A stretch of 64,000 nucleotides of DNA, from positions 45,744 to 109,743 of the forward strand of contig JANQLO010000036.1 of assembly GCA_028280505.1 (NCBI GenBank). Direction: 5' to 3'. The notes beneath the pieces were generated by a model. It saw only the letters and a list, made by a program, of their open reading frames with translations, was not told where the DNA came from and made no database searches. This DNA is from Chromatiales bacterium. GTDB lineage: Bacteria; Pseudomonadota; Gammaproteobacteria; Chromatiales; Chromatiaceae. Made by a program: the position numbers and the translations under genes. Positions 12,301 to 19,360 of this stretch are shown here, piece by piece (the first letter of the stretch is position 1; each line of letters opens with the position of its first letter).

Positions 12301-14387
12301 GCGACCTGGCGCATGCCGCCGATCCGGTGTTCGGCCTCGATGCCGAGCCGAACGTACTCAGCGCCGGCGGCGACATTCGCTATTTGACCGCTGCCCTTTC
12401 CAAGCACAGTCGCGTGACGGCCGGTGATGACATCGATTCCTTCTGGTTCGAGATCCAGCACTCGCTGGTGGATGGTGACAATCTGACCCTGATTCAGGCG
12501 GGCGGCGACATAACATTCCCGATCGGTCGCGACAGAGGTGAGGGTTTGTTCGCGCCGAGTGAGACACCGGTCCAGGGCGTGCGTGTGGCCGGCCCCGGAA
12601 CCTTGACGATGATTGCGGGTGGCGATATCGACCTCGGTGCCAGCCAGGGCGCCCTTACGACAGGCAATATTCGCAACACCGCTTTGCCCGACGGCGGTTC
12701 CGACATCAACCTATTGGCAGGTATGGGCAGCGAGCCCGCCTATCGGCAGTTTGTCGAGACCTACCTTGGTGACGATGCGCGGCAGCCGCAGCGCTACGAA
12801 ATCGCTTTCGAGTTCGACGGTACCACGTTGAGCGGAACCGATATCGAGGCCTTCGAAAATCTCTTCGGCGGACAGTCGGGGTACTGGCTGGTCGGTTTGT
12901 CGAGGTATGACTCGGGGATCAGTGCCGTCATCGAGCAGAAAGGCACGTTATCGGGTGGTACCCCGGCGTTTGTCGAACCGGTGCGGGCATTCGTCGATGC
13001 CATTGCTGCACGCGACGGCGTAGCGCCGGTGACGTTGATCATACCGGAAACGCCGTCGACCTATCGCTCGCTCGCCAGGGAATACGTTGCCGGTAAAATG
13101 CGTTCGGCCGACATCAGCGAGGATGACGCCGTGCGCTGGTTGCTTGACGCGAACGACCAGCGCGAACACCTGAGTTTCTATCTGGAGATCCTGAACCGGG
13201 AGCTGGTCGCCGGCGGTCAGCGTGCGGCCATCGAGGAAAGCACGGTGTTCTTCGACCGCTCCAAGCTCGCGATAAAGGCCCTGTTCCCCACCGCACCGAC
13301 TGCGCCGATGCAGAGCGAGCAGGGGGTGGCGGCGGCATTGGCGCTCAATGCTCAGGCCGAAGGGGCACCGGTGATTGCGGGTGACGTTTTGTCCGCGTTC
13401 CGTGAAAGCCGCTTCGTCGCCCTCAATTCCGCAAGTATCGACAGCGTGAATCTGGCCGGTTCGGCTCCACTGGATCCCAGCACGCGGATCGAGACCGACC
13501 CGCAAACCGGCCGTATCACGACCGGTTCGATCGAGGCCGGGTTGGCGGAGAGTCTTTACCGTGGCGATATCGTGTCGTTGGCGAGCCTAATCTCACCCGA
13601 AGACGGCGGGATTGCACGTGTGGTTGCGCCGGGAGGGGGCCTGGTGGCCGGAACGATCGAACAACTCAAGCTGTCCAGCGGTGAGGATTTCAACAAGACC
13701 GGCGTGGTGGTGCCTAAAAACGGCGATTTGTTCGTGATGACGGGTCAGGATGTCGTCGTGAACTCGTCGAAGATCATCAATAGATCGTCAGGCGGCGACC
13801 TGGCTATCTGGTCGTCGTTCGGCAACATCGATGCCGGCCGGGGTTTGCGTGGTGCGCTCGTCGAAGCGGCACCGTTCGCCCTCGATGATCTCACCGGCGT
13901 GATCATTCCCAACGATTCGCCCGATATCATCGGCAGCGGTATCCAAAACTCGCCGTCGGGCGAGGGCGGCATCGGCAACACTTATCTGTTGACCGAACTC
14001 GGTGTCATCAATGCCGGCACCGCCGGTATACAGGCGGAAAGTGTCACACTGTTTGCGGCAGTCGTGCAGAACACGGAGGGTCTCGACTTCGGCAATGTGA
14101 CATCGAACGTATCCTTGGGCACCGGCGACACCGCGCCTGTTGCTACCGATATCGGTGTCACGACCAACCCGACAGAGCTCGCCGGAGACCCGACGGAAAA
14201 TCTGCCGCCACCGGACGCGGGCGGCGGTGAGGAGCAGTTGGCGTCGCTCAGTGTTGAAGTCGTCGGATTCGGCGGTGACGTGAACGATTTGCCTGCGCCG
14301 AGTGCCGGGGTTATCGATTGCGAAAACGAGCGCTATCGCCAGCGCAAGGAATGTCGCGAACGCCTGCCGTCCACGAGCGTGAATTAG
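3312..14387 (+). CDS. TpsA exoprotein, filamentous haemagglutinin family, 3691 residues
   Basis: Very large secreted beta-helical adhesin-type protein, close to Bordetella FhaB in length. After a signal peptide (about 1-34, ending AYA) comes the TPS secretion domain with NPNGI at residues 124-128, preceded by ILNWQSFNIG, both hallmarks of this domain. The middle is thousands of residues of short Gly/Asp/Ser-rich beta repeats. Near residues 3280-3325 a stretch with LEILNREL and AIKALFP resembles DUF3739, found near the C-terminus of this family. The protein ends with two cysteines (C3670 and C3681) in a charged tail. The start is GTG at 3312 behind GAAGAGG (3298-3304); an in-frame ATG at 3321 is possible. 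No CDI-type toxin end was recognised. The partner is the TpsB immediately upstream. Function could be adhesion, aggregation or biofilm; which one is not visible. Confidence 0.93.
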   Translation: MIVMTSDATARRLRVTCLSWLLCMGIGVSGTAYAVDDNEVPVAASNFVQSGVVAAPVLDGSRMTISQSSQRAILNWQSFNIGKNAGVTFVQPSSQAVAVNKIYQADPSRIMGSLQANGHVYLINPNGIVFGENATVNVGSLVASTMGIKDRLVNDVGLLNAIKEGEAAFQAYQTYEDEDEAQAEFLQTYMELVNAELPEGMGVVKIEPNAQLTADPNGFVLVIAPGIENKGKIETPNGQTILAAGNDKVYLAEPADFRDAGLVGMLVEVDSKTVLASERADFKASHGLDIGEATNAAAGSIVADRGNITLMGMAVNQAGRVQATTAVDVGGSIRLVARDTRVRRNESTGDINYQAEAYGSVTLGEDSVSEVIPDLGDTATGTDSNQQMPSRVEVVGRQVRIKKGSRLTARSGDIDVLAISATPAGLPAPGVYDAERFKNDPTLPGRAGVTGDGVSELVVEENVRFDVSGITPDDWAAWVARHPEYADMANPLRVSVERNVLDLKVLGYELRDSPLQTDLENNPQALLNGATLHFDVRDLPDIADVSAAVAAFGRTVAERSTTGGTVALKSTGSLSIDSSVEIDVSGGYVEYLGGYVNTTRLISSDGLLFDIADAPKDIVYTQLLSPDDYGNRADNYEAGYIEGKDAGTVELFAFDAPDSAFGGSVRGGVVQGRHQRKPSSDVGGLLRAYNEMPAGGALTLARTGELYLAGGPSRGSVRFYADAAMTGSPLRIEGFGVLDVIAMRDLVLPEGERLDLPAGGDYRFSAGNIELYGSIVAPASTLSFTAAGTGLVTSSSIEVGENAVLDASGVWINDVGNTDIVRDALYTDAGAISLSVESLAPLNMLGTLRVNAGGRVDASGDFHAGDGGDIVLRVDYDVAPGTPELFIGGNLQAYTFGGAADSSLTLQAPGFVLGGNGLRFDSLDDDNRLLIGSGVFTRNGFSAYTLIATHQGMDVVDGSKIVVSRDVMSLSNPERVAHGADPFELARIGAPIDPANSATQLTLHQRTSAFASVSSPLRIGVDALLQVSEHPSSRISLQSDTSLLLDSGSTLRARSGEISLRIVAQDNDRHRDGQAIWIGDGALIDVSAAADLYRIGDQVAGEIYDAGSINVRAERGYVIAAPGSRFDLSGGSALIDLPGGNAVDPRIRPGRLEHAAGGSLSLRTQQGMFFFGDVLAGVPDGNPLSGGKVSVRYSPDRLESVTRLGSALFPLIKPQLVLSRLDAAAGDAGAKNWDQLSFASPFDAVPAAYQGQAWVDPEALAASGVDSLEFIVRPYEGNASIRDESGTFVVPQDLGVSLEFHGDLDVAVPDSLVLDAAVIASDGGTVNLEAAYLALGSNNREFFLGSDAAPYDAAAGSGSLRANAILIDLMGRLALQGFGGAGVGESAPVHLRAAEDIRLRGVRRPRQVDAVGTLAAAGSLTLDAGRATYVTSLTEFDIALKTGRLAFSGGRSLPTDGIFSAGGTLSASAPEIHQQGVLMAPFGTIKLDAANDLVLTADSLTSVSGDGITMPFGVIGEEGVWLRAFGSDDGIGDPRILRALDAPPDKRIELLGNAVDIQSDAQLDINGGGDLLAVTFVPGPGGSNDVLASTNAQGAFAIIPQSAGSYGTWDTALSQDFPYTPGTVIEIPEGTGGPLAPGVYALYPPQYAVVEGAVLVTPVGRGQLRPGQSIAGADGVTNVAGRLGNAGTGDFAPNWSSFTVETFEQVSKRAEYAVNRMDPLFESLAAETATPVPELLKDAGRLLLDAGSFLNLDGGLVTFNGLGRAPSVDITGDRIAILDVAEERAGYVVLTADGLQGLGAESVLIGGTRNIDANLSLIDVTASEVIVEDNDGDGMLLQLSELLLVAKDTAANAFEIAIGDGVEIATVAGALTGTARQQIVLDDDAASADVSIVGLSERGLYGFGGFETGGGAQSGLKIANGATLAANGGMALLAGRSLVRDGSVEVVEGATLFLAAEKLSFNELADVAGSALVLRADVIEVDNDAELAFESLSIDAAGLVGKAGGGSLVVNIAEELRFENSRDRVLENESGSMDALRFNVERAAGDPADGVAGHVSLGSGTFSLRNFADVSIRSGTLAADGTTSGDSVNASLVGDANLDIAADDIGVTGLGELRLDAAQGLRLSRYGLDSENTLSSASIGLQGSIALAGAFVELNTALRAPSGRVNVRARSGDVVLGTIGDPSAASQASIDVSGQPVLFDNIVKGTSGGFVSLISDIGNVRLGSGSRLRMDGHGADGHAGGLTVSAAAGVVELSAGATLSAFAADLDNAQGDLVVNAGRLAGGLSTLNALVEGNGFSESRYIRVGSGDLVLDAAESINVARLDLIADTGSIDIGGTLDTRVGDRNGKIALRAFDSVKLAGGAKVYAQASGASQLTSSTLLLEVTNAAGDIRLDADVDMGVAGTVRLIAPRGSAADPLAAISSIDGSLSGVDRVELVGMRTYTVAAGGTISGVLGSIDADNDAFFADVGPLANLGFGANPSRLHLMPGVTIKSSGDLIVDTHVDTFNWRSGSGDAVGLLRLIAGGDLSLSSNTSVSAGFDRSAPGIDRLTQGRSWDLQLVAGADSGSADPLAVRRVDDTEAIGAGRIDLQSNTLVRTGTGDLDIVSSGDVLLEGEVYTAGRDAGGGSFTLAEGGTLDSSSYDSSYLAHRAGSMVFARDGGDLNLVVGGNLKASSTADQYVNDWRLRTGTLEGTVAETLLDLGGFILVIRNDTPPTATGIAFQHFDSHIGSLGGGEQRIRIAGNVDNVSFNSAASARPIGLATLPEPNIMKTEINQFEMVGGGNTDVLIGGHYTGGSFYQALGNANLRVLGSIGGIGANGDDSGALTLALGDASLRLESGGDLVVDSVYNPTLVAQSGNQPRASYKTRFVSLGESSKIDLRATGGHVQLNNAALDMGSAFRQLSGETEDVSLALYPSKLHITSFTGDIRLRNETYLMPARANASLRLLAGSDLQGDTSATGNWGQLIQPDVDPGLLPTWDRITGESLRLVDEAFAFNGGDLAHAADPVFGLDAEPNVLSAGGDIRYLTAALSKHSRVTAGDDIDSFWFEIQHSLVDGDNLTLIQAGGDITFPIGRDRGEGLFAPSETPVQGVRVAGPGTLTMIAGGDIDLGASQGALTTGNIRNTALPDGGSDINLLAGMGSEPAYRQFVETYLGDDARQPQRYEIAFEFDGTTLSGTDIEAFENLFGGQSGYWLVGLSRYDSGISAVIEQKGTLSGGTPAFVEPVRAFVDAIAARDGVAPVTLIIPETPSTYRSLAREYVAGKMRSADISEDDAVRWLLDANDQREHLSFYLEILNRELVAGGQRAAIEESTVFFDRSKLAIKALFPTAPTAPMQSEQGVAAALALNAQAEGAPVIAGDVLSAFRESRFVALNSASIDSVNLAGSAPLDPSTRIETDPQTGRITTGSIEAGLAESLYRGDIVSLASLISPEDGGIARVVAPGGGLVAGTIEQLKLSSGEDFNKTGVVVPKNGDLFVMTGQDVVVNSSKIINRSSGGDLAIWSSFGNIDAGRGLRGALVEAAPFALDDLTGVIIPNDSPDIIGSGIQNSPSGEGGIGNTYLLTELGVINAGTAGIQAESVTLFAAVVQNTEGLDFGNVTSNVSLGTGDTAPVATDIGVTTNPTELAGDPTENLPPPDAGGGEEQLASLSVEVVGFGGDVNDLPAPSAGVIDCENERYRQRKECRERLPSTSVN

Positions 14388-14467
14388 GATTTCTTGAAAC
14401 CTTAACTCGTCTGTAAAACACAGGGCTTAAATTACCGCGTTCTGAATCTTTAACACGTAGCCTCATT
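14388..14467 (+). other. 80-nt gap between tpsA and the ExbB-fusion gene
   Basis: This is the only gap over 30 nt in the cluster. It is AT-richer than its flanks and has TTGAAA at 14394-14399, but no well-spaced -10 hexamer. No hairpin with a U-tract was found. It may hold a weak internal promoter for the exbB-exbD-tonB-porin half. I see nothing decisive. Confidence 0.3.
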
Positions 14468-16276
14468 ATGCAACGCGTTGTACTGGCCGCATTATTGCTT
14501 GCCGTCAGCTCTGTTTCTTCGGCCTGGTGGAACGAGGCGTGGACCGGTCGCAAGGCCTTCGTGCTCGATACCAGTGCCACCGGCGCCAATGTGTCCGGTG
14601 TGCTTGCCGATGTGCCCGTACTGCTGCGTCTGCACAGTGGCAACTTTCCGGCGTTTTTCGAAGTCGCCGACGGCGGGCGCGACTTCCGTTTCTTCGCCGA
14701 AGACGAGGCGACACCGCTGAAGTATCACATCGAGTCGTTCGACCCCATCAACGAACTGGCATTCGTTTGGGTCAAGGTGCCGACGTTGGCGCCCAATAAT
14801 GCGACCCAAAAGATCTGGATGTACTACGGCAACACGACCGCACCGGCCGCGGCGGACCTTCCGGGTACGTTTGATGTTGCGCAAACCCTGGTCGTGCATT
14901 TCGACAGTGATCTCGGTCAGCCGGTCGATGCGACGGCGTACGCCAACAATCCGTCCGCATTCACCGGAGAGACGATACCGGCGTCGTTGGCGGGCGCGGG
15001 AGGCCGTTTGGACGGCACCTCGCAGCTGGCGTTTGCGGCAAGCCCGTCGCTGCGAGTCGATCCGCAGTCCGGTATGACGTTCTCGGTGTGGCTGAAGCCG
15101 GGAACGAACGACGGTGAACGCCAGATCATGCGTATCGGAAACGAGTCCGGCGGCATCGCGTTACGCTTGGTCGACGGCAATCTTCAGGCCCTGCACCGGG
15201 CAAGCGACGGCATGGAAGCCGCGATCGACGCCGGGGCCTTGAGCGCGACCGGTTGGCAGCAAGTCGTGTTGGTTGCCGAGGCTTCCCGGCTATCGGTGTA
15301 CAACAATGGACGGTTGGTCGGGCAAAGCGCGGTCGCGCTGGCGCCGATCGATGCGCCGCTGGTGATCGGTGCGGAAGAAGAGCGTCCGGGTTACGTGGGC
15401 GATCTCGACGAGGTGCGGTTTGCCAATACTGCGCGCTCGGCGCAGTGGGTGAATGCGGCGTACATCATTCAGGGTAGCGACAAGTTGGTCTTCGCGGAGG
15501 TCGATGAGGGTCGTGATGCCGGTGCGGGCGACGGTGGCGCCACGTCGTTTTTCGGCACCATTTTGTCAAATGTGTCGATCGATGGTTGGTTGGTGATCGG
15601 TCTGCTCGGCATCATGTCGGCCCTGAGTTGGGTCGTCATGATCATGAAAACAATGAGCCTGAACCGTATCGCGTCGGACAACCAGGCGTTCATGCAGCAG
15701 TTCAAACGACTCGATCCTTCCGAGCAGGATGCGCTCGACCAGGCAGTCGATGATGATGAAGAAGAGCTGGATACCTCACCGGTACTGCAGGCCCTGTTCG
15801 GGAGGCATGATCATTTCCAGAGTTCGAATATCTACCACGTTTATCACATCGCCATGACCGAGTTGAAGAAACGAATCGGTACGACCGTCGGTGCGCAGTC
15901 CATACTGTCGTCTCGCGGACTCATTGCCATTCGAACCGCCATGGATGCGGCCACTGTGCGCGAAACGCAAAAGCTCAACAGTTTGATGGTGATGCTGACG
16001 ATCGCGATTGCCGGCGGCCCGTTCCTCGGACTGCTCGGTACCGTCATGGGTGTCATGATCACCTTCGCCGCCATCGCGATCACCGGCGATGTCAACATCG
16101 ACGCTATCGCCCCGGGTGTGTCGGCGGCTTTGATGACCACGGTCGCCGGCCTGCTTGTCGCGATACCCGCACTCTTCGGTTACAACTACCTGGCGATCCG
16201 TATCCGTGACATGACCGCGGACATGTATGTGTTCGTCGACGAACTCGAAGCCAAGATCGGCGAGAACCACGCCTGA
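14468..16276 (+). CDS. ExbB/TolQ-type proton channel with N-terminal DUF2341 and LamG domains
   Basis: 602-residue fusion, over twice the size of ordinary ExbB. Residues 1-18 are a signal peptide ending in SSA. Residues about 19-140 match the DUF2341 pattern (WWNEAWTGRKAF at the start; AFVWVKVP and KIWMYYGN later). Residues about 145-320 look like a LamG/concanavalin-type sandwich (FSVWLKPG, GWQQVVLV, GDLDEVRFANTARS). The first membrane helix is about 372-393. A cytoplasmic stretch follows, then the MotA/TolQ/ExbB core with helices about 505-538 (GGPFLGLLGTVMGV) and 546-576 (ALMTTVAGLLVAIPALFGYN). The topology puts the lectin-like head in the periplasm and the channel in the inner membrane. 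ExbD follows after 11 nt. It should harvest proton-motive force for the TonB-like protein; the head may sense or hold an envelope ligand, which is inference. Confidence 0.9.
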   Translation: MQRVVLAALLLAVSSVSSAWWNEAWTGRKAFVLDTSATGANVSGVLADVPVLLRLHSGNFPAFFEVADGGRDFRFFAEDEATPLKYHIESFDPINELAFVWVKVPTLAPNNATQKIWMYYGNTTAPAAADLPGTFDVAQTLVVHFDSDLGQPVDATAYANNPSAFTGETIPASLAGAGGRLDGTSQLAFAASPSLRVDPQSGMTFSVWLKPGTNDGERQIMRIGNESGGIALRLVDGNLQALHRASDGMEAAIDAGALSATGWQQVVLVAEASRLSVYNNGRLVGQSAVALAPIDAPLVIGAEEERPGYVGDLDEVRFANTARSAQWVNAAYIIQGSDKLVFAEVDEGRDAGAGDGGATSFFGTILSNVSIDGWLVIGLLGIMSALSWVVMIMKTMSLNRIASDNQAFMQQFKRLDPSEQDALDQAVDDDEEELDTSPVLQALFGRHDHFQSSNIYHVYHIAMTELKKRIGTTVGAQSILSSRGLIAIRTAMDAATVRETQKLNSLMVMLTIAIAGGPFLGLLGTVMGVMITFAAIAITGDVNIDAIAPGVSAALMTTVAGLLVAIPALFGYNYLAIRIRDMTADMYVFVDELEAKIGENHA

Positions 16277-16287
16277 CGGTATGCATC

Positions 16288-16695
16288 GTGGCCAAGTCCC
16301 TGTTCCAACAAAAGGCTTTCGACGATATCAACGTCACACCCATGCTCGATGTGGCGTATGTGTTGTTGATCATCTTCATCATTCTGACGACAGCAACGGT
16401 ACAGGGTATCCAGGTGAACCTACCCAAGGCGAGCGCTGCACCGAGTCTTGCCGAGCCTACGACCAAGGCGATCACGATTACGAATGACGGAACGATTTAC
16501 CTCGATGCCTATCCGGTCACGCTGGACGAACTGGGCTCGTTGCTTACCCAGTTCTATGCGGCCGACCCGTCGTTGCCCGTGATCATCAAGGGCGATGCCG
16601 AGGTCGCCTACCAGCAGGTTATCGATGTGTTGGATCTTTGCGGCACGATTGGCATTACGCAAATCGGGCTGGTGACCAAGAAGGTCGTCAAGTAA
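16288..16695 (+). CDS. exbD: ExbD/TolR-family biopolymer transport protein
   Basis: 135 residues, normal family length. A short cytoplasmic N-terminus carries INVTPMLD; Asp21 lies at the start of the single membrane helix (VAYVLLIIFIILTT) and is the expected proton-carrying residue. A periplasmic domain follows, ending in IGLVTKK. The start is GTG at 16288. It would form the inner-membrane motor with the ExbB-type channel 11 nt upstream and drive the TonB-like protein 16 nt downstream. Family membership is secure; exclusive service to this locus is inferred from gene order. Confidence 0.93.
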   Translation: MAKSLFQQKAFDDINVTPMLDVAYVLLIIFIILTTATVQGIQVNLPKASAAPSLAEPTTKAITITNDGTIYLDAYPVTLDELGSLLTQFYAADPSLPVIIKGDAEVAYQQVIDVLDLCGTIGITQIGLVTKKVVK

Positions 16696-16711
16696 GACGC
16701 CGGGTGCAGAC

Positions 16712-17371
16712 GTGAAGAAAGGCAAGCGCCTTCGCCTTCAGGTAGGTATCGCGATCGGCGCAGTGGTGGTGGTCGTCGCGTTTCTTATTTACGGCGTGAT
16801 GTTGATGATGTCGGCTTCGCCGCCGAAGCCGGTGACGACAGTGAGGCAGATCACGGTGATGAAGCCACCCCCGCCTCCACCGCCGCCACCGGAGATCGAA
16901 GAGCCGCCGGAACCCGAGATCGAGGAAGAGATCGAGGAACCGGAGCCCGAGCCGGAGTCCGAGCCGATGCAAGATCAGATCGACGATCTGCCGCCCGTAG
17001 AGTCCCTCGGTCTGGACGCCGAGGGAGTGGCTGGACAGGACGCGTTCGGTTTGGGTGCGCGCAAGGGCGGGCGCGGTCTGCTGGAAGGCGGTGGCGGCCG
17101 TTTCCAGTGGTATGCCGGGATAGTGCGGCGGGATATCGAGGACAGGCTGCTCGAGTATGACGAATTGCGCAAATCCAGTTATCGCGCGGAAATCCATATA
17201 TGGGTCGACCGTTTCGGCGGAGTCCGGCGTTACGAAATCAAGCGGGGTTCCGGTGAAGTCGGCCTGGACGGAAAGATCAGGGTTGCCTTGGGGGCCATCG
17301 ACGGATTCACGGAAGCGCCGCCCGAGGGCATGCCGCAACCCATCAAATTAAGAATCAGTTCCCGTATGTAA
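16712..17371 (+). CDS. TonB-like energy transducer
   Basis: 219 residues. The start is GTG at 16712. A positively charged N-terminus (KKGKRLRLQ) precedes one membrane helix (about 10-32). A proline/glutamate-rich spacer follows (about 52-85), including nine consecutive prolines encoded by mixed codons, then EPE/PEI repeats, the typical periplasm-spanning stalk of TonB. A Gly-rich hinge (about 105-128) leads into a C-terminal domain of about 90 residues (IVRRDIEDRLLEYDEL, then YRAEIHIWVDRFGGV). This resembles the TonB/TolA C-terminal fold, though the canonical YP motif is replaced by YAGIVRRDIE. It sits between exbD and the porin gene. Its outer-membrane partner could be the TpsB, the porin, or a receptor encoded elsewhere; the sequence does not say which. 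Confidence 0.85.
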   Translation: MKKGKRLRLQVGIAIGAVVVVVAFLIYGVMLMMSASPPKPVTTVRQITVMKPPPPPPPPPEIEEPPEPEIEEEIEEPEPEPESEPMQDQIDDLPPVESLGLDAEGVAGQDAFGLGARKGGRGLLEGGGGRFQWYAGIVRRDIEDRLLEYDELRKSSYRAEIHIWVDRFGGVRRYEIKRGSGEVGLDGKIRVALGAIDGFTEAPPEGMPQPIKLRISSRM

Positions 17372-17391
17372 ATCGGGTGCCGGAGAAAACG

Positions 17392-19347
17392 ATGAACATA
17401 CGTGTAGCTTTTGCCTGTTGCGCACTGGGCGTTCTCGTCGCGATGCAGCCTGCCGTGGCGGCGCCCGCCGACGGTGGGGTTGCCGAGTTGCGGGACATAG
17501 TGTCCGGATTATTGTCGACGATGGTGGAGCGTGGCGTGCTGACCAAGGAGGGTGCCGAGCAGTTGCTGCGCGAGGCCGGTCAATCGAGCGCGGGCGATAT
17601 CGAGCCGGCGCAGGGCAGCATTCCTCTGGAGCGTGTCGCCATTGACCAGGCGGTCGAGGACATCAAGCGCGAGCGCGAGGCTTTGGAGCGCGATCTGGCG
17701 CGACTTCGCGAAGAGCGTCAATTGGTCGCCGAGCAGCTGGAACAGACCGCGGTCGAAAAAGAACTCATCCAGAATCGCCAACGCAAGGCGATCCGTGCCG
17801 AGGTAAAGCGCCAGGTCGAAGAGGCGCTGGCGCAGCAGGCCGAACGCGCCAGCGACGATGTTCGTGTGCGTTACGTGCCGGATTTCCTGCTTGCGGACAT
17901 TCGCGAGCAAGTGAAGACGGAACTCAAGGAAGAGGTGAAATCCGAGATTGTCGACGGCGTGTTCGAGAACCAGGGTGAAGAAGGCCTGCCGATTCCCGAG
18001 GTGCCGGAGTGGGTGGGGCGGACCAAGATCGGCGGCGACGTGCGGATTCGTTACCAACACGACAGGATCGCGTCGGACAGCGGTGGTTGGTACGATTACA
18101 ACACGATTAACGACAACGGCGGCTTCATTATCAATGATCGGGGAGCGGGTCTCCTCGCACGCAGGAACGAGGACCGGGATCGCCTGCGCGGCCGTTTCCG
18201 GCTCGGAATCGACGCCAAGCTCGGCTACGATTTTTCTGCGGGTGCCCGACTTTCCACCGGCAATACCGGTGATCCCGTCTCGACCAACCAGACGCTTGCG
18301 ACCGGATTCAATCGCTATGAGGTGGTCTTGGATCGTGCCTTCCTTGGTTACAAGTGGAAGAGTGACATGGGCAACTGGTCGGCTGACGTAAAGGGGGGAC
18401 GTATTCCGAATCCGTACTATTCAACCGACTTGCTCTGGGATTCCGACCTGGGGTTCGAGGGCGTTAGCGGTGCCCTGGCCTACGGCAACGATCGTCCGCA
18501 GCGCGTCATGGGAATCGGGACGCGCGGCTACCGCGTACGCGGCACCCTGGGTGTTTTCCCACTTGAGGAGTACTCGTTCACCAGTCGGGACAAATGGTTG
18601 ATCGGTGGGCAACTGGACGCAGAGGCTACGCTGCTCGACCGCAAGAAGCTGCATTTCGGCATCGCTTATTACACGTATGACAATGTCGCCGGTGTTGCCG
18701 ATGAACGAGGTTCGGTTCCGGATGAGCTCCGCGATGCTGAGCTCCGCGATGCTTTCGTCGATGCCTCGGTGCCCAGCACGATGCAGAAGGGCAACACGCT
18801 GTATGATTTGTACAGTACGCCGAACGGTGCGGAGGACATCGACGTGTTCGGTCTCGCGTCGGATTTCGAAATTCTGAATCTTTCGGCAAGTATCGAGTTG
18901 CCGGATTTCAGCCCCTACCACATCTGGCTGACTGCCGACTATGTCAAGAATCTCGGTTTTGACGCCGACGAGGTCGCGGCCCGCGTGGGCGCCGCCGATC
19001 TAACCAACCCGCTTGGCGATGACCACGATCAAGGCTATATGGTGAAAGCGGAAGTCGGGTCGCCGTGGATGCTGGACGAGGGCGATTGGCGATTGTACCT
19101 GGCGTATAAATATATCGAGCCGGATGCCGTCCTCGATGCGTACAATGATTCGGATTTCCTATTCGGCGGCACCAACGCGAAAGGTTTTCAGCTGGGAGGT
19201 CGATACGTGTTGCAGCGTGACGTGGAACTCGCGTTTCGCTACATCAACGCCGAGAGTATCGTAAACCCGCTCGATCCCCGGTTCCTTTCCTCATTGGCGC
19301 CGCTGAAGTCGACGACCTACCAGTTGGATATCAACGCAAAATTCTGA
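17392..19347 (+). CDS. Putative outer-membrane porin with long N-terminal coiled coil
   Basis: 651 residues from ATG 17392, which has GGAG at 17382-17385; a GTG at 17377 in the same frame has no such site. The signal peptide ends AVAA. An N-terminal segment ELRDIVSGLLSTMVERGVLT is typical of the 'putative porin' family (Porin_5, PF16930). Then comes a Glu/Arg/Gln-rich coiled coil of about 100 residues (about 85-190). A beta-barrel follows with alternating aromatic strands, ending in LDINAKF. The coiled coil would stand in the periplasm below the barrel. The gene starts 20 nt after tonB and is followed after 13 nt by another coiled-coil protein. A perfect 15-bp tandem duplication at 18724-18753 doubles the residues ELRDA. 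Substrate unknown; it could also be the TonB-contacted component of the system. Confidence 0.85.
   Translation: MNIRVAFACCALGVLVAMQPAVAAPADGGVAELRDIVSGLLSTMVERGVLTKEGAEQLLREAGQSSAGDIEPAQGSIPLERVAIDQAVEDIKREREALERDLARLREERQLVAEQLEQTAVEKELIQNRQRKAIRAEVKRQVEEALAQQAERASDDVRVRYVPDFLLADIREQVKTELKEEVKSEIVDGVFENQGEEGLPIPEVPEWVGRTKIGGDVRIRYQHDRIASDSGGWYDYNTINDNGGFIINDRGAGLLARRNEDRDRLRGRFRLGIDAKLGYDFSAGARLSTGNTGDPVSTNQTLATGFNRYEVVLDRAFLGYKWKSDMGNWSADVKGGRIPNPYYSTDLLWDSDLGFEGVSGALAYGNDRPQRVMGIGTRGYRVRGTLGVFPLEEYSFTSRDKWLIGGQLDAEATLLDRKKLHFGIAYYTYDNVAGVADERGSVPDELRDAELRDAFVDASVPSTMQKGNTLYDLYSTPNGAEDIDVFGLASDFEILNLSASIELPDFSPYHIWLTADYVKNLGFDADEVAARVGAADLTNPLGDDHDQGYMVKAEVGSPWMLDEGDWRLYLAYKYIEPDAVLDAYNDSDFLFGGTNAKGFQLGGRYVLQRDVELAFRYINAESIVNPLDPRFLSSLAPLKSTTYQLDINAKF
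18724..18753 (+). repeat. Perfect 15-bp tandem duplication inside the porin gene
   Basis: GAGCTCCGCGATGCT occurs twice head to tail (18724-18738 and 18739-18753). It is in frame and gives ELRDA-ELRDA in what is probably a surface loop or turn between barrel strands. Confidence 0.95.
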
Positions 19348-19360
19348 TCGGGTGAATACC

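Noticed and set aside
13400..14387. Possible contact-dependent inhibition (CdiA-type) toxin end in TpsA
   Set aside because: No VENN-like motif, no variable toxin-like domain, and no small immunity gene after the stop; the next gene is an ExbB fusion.
14388..14467. Terminator between tpsA and the ExbB-fusion gene
   Set aside because: No stem with a following U-tract could be found.
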